A stretch of 15,101 nt of DNA from the NCBI GenBank assembly GCA_017429205.1, contig JAFRPH010000045.1, positions 1-15,101 of the forward strand. The letters are read 5' to 3'. How positions within the stretch are numbered: position 1 is the first letter of the stretch; each line of letters starts with the position of its first letter. Under the pieces are notes generated by a model. That model was given only the letters and a program-made list of their open reading frames with translations. It was not told where the DNA came from and searched no databases. This DNA comes from Bacteroidales bacterium (GTDB lineage Bacteria; Bacteroidota; Bacteroidia; Bacteroidales; UBA932). The translations under genes and the position numbers were made by a program. Below are positions 12,541 through 15,101 of the stretch, one piece after another.

Positions 12541-14268
12541 ATGGCCAAGAGAATCAAGAGTCCCTACAAAGCCTGGCGGCGGTACAGAAACCGCGAGAAC
12601 ACCTGTACGACCCTTCACAAGGTCTTTGACTACGCCACCACCAACTATGCAAAACGGATCGCCTACCAGTTCGTGGACGGCGGTCAGCAATATACCTACG
12701 CGGATTTCCGCACCAAGACCGAGCGCCTGTCCCAGCGGATGTCCCGCTTCGGCATCAAGCACGGCGACCGCGTGGCCATCTTCTCGCAGAACATGCCCAA
12801 CTGGGTGGTCGCGTTCTTCTCCGCCACGGCCTTCGGCCGCGTGGCGGTCCCCATCCTCCCGGACAGCTCGGAACACGAACTGACCAACATCCTCACCCAC
12901 TCGGAATCCAAGGCCATCTTCATCTCCAAGCGGATGCTCCCCAAGCTCAGCGAGGAGTGCAAGCAGCGCCTCACCCTGATCATCGACATCGAAACCTTCG
13001 AGTTCCTCAAGAAGAACAAGGAGGACTTCAAGTGCAACGGCTGGGTGAAGGACCCCCAGCCCGACGACCTGGCCTGCATCATCTACACCTCCGGCACCAC
13101 CGGAAAGGCCAAGGGCGTGATGCTCAGCCACCGCAACCTGTCCAGCAACCTGGCGGCCGCCTTCAAGGCGAAGCCCGCCTTCAAGAAGGACCGTTTCCTG
13201 AGCATCCTGCCGGCCGCCCACGCCTATGAGATGAGCGTGTCCACGCTGTACTCCTTCTACGTGGGCGCGACCTGCTACACGCTCCAGAAACCGCCGACTC
13301 CCACCATCCTTCTCGCCGCGATGAAGAAGGTCAAGCCCACCATCGTGTGCTCCGTTCCGCTCATCATCGAGAAGGTCGTGAAGAACAGCGTCCTTCCCAC
13401 CATCCAGAAGAGCCGCGTCCTCTCCTGGGCCGACCAGCACATCCCCCGCATCCTGCGCTGGTTCATCGGCCGGCGGATGGTGCGCACCTTCGGCGGCAAA
13501 CTCGAATTCTTCGGCATCGGCGGCGCCAAGCTCGATCCGATGGTCGAGCAGTTCCTCATCGAGTGCAAGTTCCCCTACGCCATCGGCTACGGCCTCACCG
13601 AGACGGCCCCGCTGGTGTGCAACGTGATGGTGGACAAGAAAAAGCACCTCGGGTCCATCGGCGTGGCCTCCTACAAGGTCGACATCCGGCTGGACAACGT
13701 GAACCCGGCCAACGGCGAGGGCGAGATCGTCGTCCGCGGCAACAATGTGATGCTGGGCTACTACAAGGATCCCGAACGCACGCTGCAGGTCCTGGACGAC
13801 GAAGGCTGGTTCCATACGAACGACGTCGCCACCATGGACGAGCAAGGCAACTACTACATCAAGGGCCGCCTGAACAACACCATCCTGGGGCCTTCCGGCG
13901 AGAACATCTATCCGGAGGAGATCGAACAGGTGATCAACAACATCGAAGGCGTGGAGGAATCCCTCGTGATGGAGCGCGACGGCAAGCTCGTCGCCCTCGT
14001 CAAGTTCAACGACAACGCCATCGACTGGGACCAGGCCACCGAGGACAAGTGGTTCGAGGAACTGGAAGCCCGCAAGAAGGCCGTCCTAGACTGGGTGAAC
14101 AAGAAAGTGGGCAAGAACTCCAAGATCGGCGAGGTGGACGCGATGAAGGAACCCTTCGAGAAGACCGCCACCCAGAAGATCCGCCGCTTCAAGTACAAGG
14201 ACTCCCACGGCGACGAGCCGGAGAAACCGGAGAGCACCGACACTTCCTCTAACAAGTCGGATCAATAG
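12541..14268 (+). CDS. AMP-forming long-chain fatty acyl-CoA (or acyl-ACP) synthetase
   Basis: A 575-residue ANL-superfamily ligase that activates a fatty acid through an acyl-adenylate. The ATP-binding P-loop YTSGTTGKAKG is at 182-192, and GYGLTETAP (349-357) is the A5 motif. GWFHTND (422-428) is the A7 motif with the ribose-binding Asp428; the usual HTGD is HTND here. GR at 442-443 with GENIYPEEIE following is the hinge A8 motif, and TATQKIRR supplies the catalytic Lys546 at A10. The last 20 or so residues are a hydrophilic, probably disordered tail. It is the third gene of the parE operon, following the acyltransferase by 20 bases. Long-chain acyl-CoA synthetase (FadD-like) is the best call; acyl-ACP synthetase activity, as in Aas, is an alternative suggested by the neighbour. 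The ATG immediately follows an out-of-frame TGA and fits the family N-terminus. Confidence 0.9.
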   Translation: MAKRIKSPYKAWRRYRNRENTCTTLHKVFDYATTNYAKRIAYQFVDGGQQYTYADFRTKTERLSQRMSRFGIKHGDRVAIFSQNMPNWVVAFFSATAFGRVAVPILPDSSEHELTNILTHSESKAIFISKRMLPKLSEECKQRLTLIIDIETFEFLKKNKEDFKCNGWVKDPQPDDLACIIYTSGTTGKAKGVMLSHRNLSSNLAAAFKAKPAFKKDRFLSILPAAHAYEMSVSTLYSFYVGATCYTLQKPPTPTILLAAMKKVKPTIVCSVPLIIEKVVKNSVLPTIQKSRVLSWADQHIPRILRWFIGRRMVRTFGGKLEFFGIGGAKLDPMVEQFLIECKFPYAIGYGLTETAPLVCNVMVDKKKHLGSIGVASYKVDIRLDNVNPANGEGEIVVRGNNVMLGYYKDPERTLQVLDDEGWFHTNDVATMDEQGNYYIKGRLNNTILGPSGENIYPEEIEQVINNIEGVEESLVMERDGKLVALVKFNDNAIDWDQATEDKWFEELEARKKAVLDWVNKKVGKNSKIGEVDAMKEPFEKTATQKIRRFKYKDSHGDEPEKPESTDTSSNKSDQ

Positions 14269-14293
14269 AGCCTCTTCGTAACCGGGAGGGGGT

Positions 14294-14339
14294 CTGGGGG
14301 TCTTCCCCCAGCTGCCCCTGGGGGCAACCGCGCAGCGGT
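14294..14339. repeat. Three tandem G/C-rich hairpins downstream of the ligase gene
   Basis: Consecutive small inverted repeats occupy this stretch: CTGGGGG/CCCCCAG (14294-14311), GCCC/GGGC (14314-14325) and ACCGC/GCGGT (14327-14339). They begin 25 bases after the ligase stop and lead directly into the long palindrome at 14350. The layout resembles dispersed REP-type intergenic repeats, which cannot be confirmed from one copy. Confidence 0.6.
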
Positions 14340-14349
14340 GGGGGTTAAA

Positions 14350-14397
14350 GTATTAATAAAAAGTCACCGACGTCAGTCGATGACTTTTTATTAATAC
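14350..14397. terminator. Long palindromic hairpin, probable bidirectional terminator
   Basis: A perfect 17-bp inverted repeat (14350-14366 against 14381-14397) continues, after a single C/A mismatch, as CGAC/GTCG (14368-14371, 14376-14379) with a GTCA loop. AAAAAG and CTTTTT lie in the arms, so either strand gives a G/C core flanked by a U tract. It would terminate the parE operon on the plus strand and any transcript from the minus-strand promoter candidate at 14454. Confidence 0.75.
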
Positions 14398-14453
14398 CCC
14401 ACTGGCAGACGGGCCCGAGTGATCGACCGGAAACGGACGGCAGGTATCTGTCA

Positions 14454-14488
14454 CAAAGTTAGGACAGGAAAGCCAATCGACCAAAAAA
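14454..14488 (-). promoter_or_regulatory. Minus-strand promoter candidate facing the hairpin stack
   Basis: The minus strand reads a T-run ending TTTGG (from 14488 to 14481), then 19 bases, then TAACTTTG (14461-14454), an exact TAnnTTTG -7 element identical to that of the lipoprotein gene. It points away from rplI and into the hairpins, antisense to the ligase 3' end. No minus-strand gene follows, so a short non-coding transcript is the possible product. Confidence 0.5.
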
Positions 14489-14539
14489 TCGGCCGTCTAA
14501 AATCTCGCATCTTAATTCGTTATTAATCAGTAAGATACG

Positions 14540-14571
14540 AAAAAATCCCGACCTTTGACAAGGTCGGGATT
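14540..14571 (-). terminator. Intrinsic terminator of the rpsR-rplI operon
   Basis: A perfect 12-bp stem (14560-14571 with 14544-14555) over a GTCA loop is followed on the minus strand by a T-tract formed by the six A residues at 14540-14545. It begins 20 bases after the rplI stop codon. Confidence 0.92.
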
Positions 14572-14591
14572 CGAGGACTGCGGGATCGGAA

Positions 14592-15038
14592 TTACTCGGC
14601 GACCACGTTGAACTTGAAGGTGCCCTTGATGCCCTTGTAGAGCTTCACGGCGGCCTCGTACTCACCCAGCTCCTTCACCTCGGGGGCGAGGATGGTGATG
14701 TCCTTCTTCTCGATGTTCAGGCCCTTGGCGGCGAGCGCCTCGGCGAGCTGCTCGGTGGTCACGGAACCATAGAGCTTGCCAGTCTCACCGACCTTGGCGG
14801 CGACCTCGAGAACCTGCGCGTTGATGGTGGCGGCGAGGGCCTCGGCGTCGGCGACGAGCTTGGCCTCCTTGTGCGCACGCTGACGGAGGGTCTCCGCGTG
14901 CTGCTTCTTCACGGACTCGGTGGCCACGCAGGCGAAGCCCTGGGGCACGAGATAATTCATCGCATAACCGGCCTTGACCTTGACGATCTCACCAGCGTAG
15001 CCGAGATTGGCCACATCTTTCTTGAGCAAAATTTCCAT
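14592..15038 (-). CDS. rplI: 50S ribosomal protein L9
   Basis: A 148-residue ribosomal protein that binds 23S rRNA at the base of the L1 stalk. The N-terminal RNA-binding domain is diagnostic: MEILLKKDVANLGYAGEIV followed by VKAGYAMNYLVPQG. A long connecting helix rich in Ala, Lys and Glu follows (about 41-75). The C-terminal domain has KLYGSVTTEQLAEAL and ends near residue 148, the normal family length. It begins 8 bases after the rpsR stop on the minus strand, the conserved rpsF-rpsR-rplI order. No Shine-Dalgarno is obvious, so translation is probably coupled. It ends in a strong terminator. Confidence 0.97.
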   Translation of the reverse strand: MEILLKKDVANLGYAGEIVKVKAGYAMNYLVPQGFACVATESVKKQHAETLRQRAHKEAKLVADAEALAATINAQVLEVAAKVGETGKLYGSVTTEQLAEALAAKGLNIEKKDITILAPEVKELGEYEAAVKLYKGIKGTFKFNVVAE

Positions 15039-15046
15039 AAGGCAGA

Positions 15047-15101
15047 TTATTTAAGGAGGTCAGTGACATACGGAAGGAGAGCAAGGGAACGGGCCCGCTT
15101 G
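15047..15101 (-). CDS. rpsR: 30S ribosomal protein S18, C-terminal end only
   Basis: The last 17 codons plus a TAA stop are present, reading KRARSLALLPYVTDLLK. This matches the conserved C-terminus of S18 (KRAR-LALLPY). The rest of the gene lies beyond the right edge. It sits immediately upstream of rplI on the same strand, as expected. S18 binds 16S rRNA with S6 on the small-subunit platform. Confidence 0.92.
   Translation of the reverse strand, partial: KRARSLALLPYVTDLLK

Larger units (their letters stand above)
14269..14591. other. Longest gene-free stretch (323 bases)
   Basis: No credible coding sequence was found. It holds, in order, the G/C-rich hairpin trio, the long palindrome, a GC-mixed segment with a minus-strand promoter candidate, a weak inverted repeat (CGCATCTTA 14506-14514 with TAAGATACG 14531-14539, one mismatch) and the rplI terminator. 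No tRNA or recognised riboswitch was seen. Confidence 0.7.

Noticed and set aside
12526..13845. 439-codon open frame on the minus strand opposite the acyl-CoA synthetase
   Set aside because: Low-complexity translation, no motif, no promoter at its start, and full overlap with a clear ANL ligase.
14294..14397. Tandem hairpins as a CRISPR or tRNA-like array
   Set aside because: The inverted repeats differ in sequence and length, with no direct repeat unit, spacers or cas genes, and no cloverleaf could be formed.

Overview
The window reads as a chromosomal segment of a high-GC member of the Bacteroidales (Bacteroidota). The coding DNA is strongly GC-rich with mostly G or C at third codon positions, while the short intergenic gaps are AT-rich. 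Six candidate promoters carry the Bacteroidota-type -7 element TAnnTTTG or a one-base variant, most with a TTTG/TTG -33 element about 18-20 bases upstream. Clear Shine-Dalgarno sequences are mostly absent. The closest family matches recalled (ParE, DUF4846, DUF1573 lipoprotein, secreted M16 peptidase, PFOR) are all typical of gut or rumen Bacteroidales. A genus cannot be named from the sequence alone.

Layout. (1) 1-2274, + strand: the C-terminal two thirds of pyruvate:ferredoxin oxidoreductase, closed by a strong terminator. (2) 2335-2516: a compact non-coding element with about 40-base terminal inverted repeats, lying between the PFOR terminator and the 3' end of a LysR-type regulator (2522-3325, -). 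(3) 3535-6399, +: a secreted two-domain M16 zinc metalloprotease behind an unusually long leader with a terminator-like hairpin. (4) 6472-8388, -: a polytopic membrane protein resembling a Wzy/O-antigen polymerase, fused at its C-terminus to a DUF4846-like extracytoplasmic domain. (5) 8472-8645, -: a 57-residue 2[4Fe-4S] ferredoxin, divergently transcribed from (6) 8745-9920, +: a DUF1573 lipoprotein with almost no 5' leader. (7) 10008-14268, +: an apparent operon of topoisomerase IV subunit B (parE), a PlsC-like acyltransferase and an AMP-forming acyl-CoA synthetase. (8) 14269-14591: the longest gene-free stretch, with a stack of hairpins, a minus-strand promoter candidate and the rplI terminator. 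(9) 14592-15101, -: ribosomal protein L9 and the last codons of S18, the end of the usual rpsF-rpsR-rplI operon.

How the genes fit together. PFOR and the small ferredoxin form an obvious electron-transfer pair for anaerobic pyruvate oxidation, though they are unlinked transcriptionally here. The acyltransferase and ligase together have the two activities that are fused in E. coli Aas, suggesting activation and esterification of fatty acids into phospholipid. The M16 peptidase, DUF1573 lipoprotein and polymerase fusion are cell-envelope proteins. Most of the window is ordinary chromosomal housekeeping. The items most worth a second look are the polymerase-DUF4846 fusion, the 182-bp inverted-repeat element with three mutually exclusive pairing segments, the hairpin stack facing a minus-strand promoter, and the promoter architecture around the ferredoxin and lipoprotein genes.
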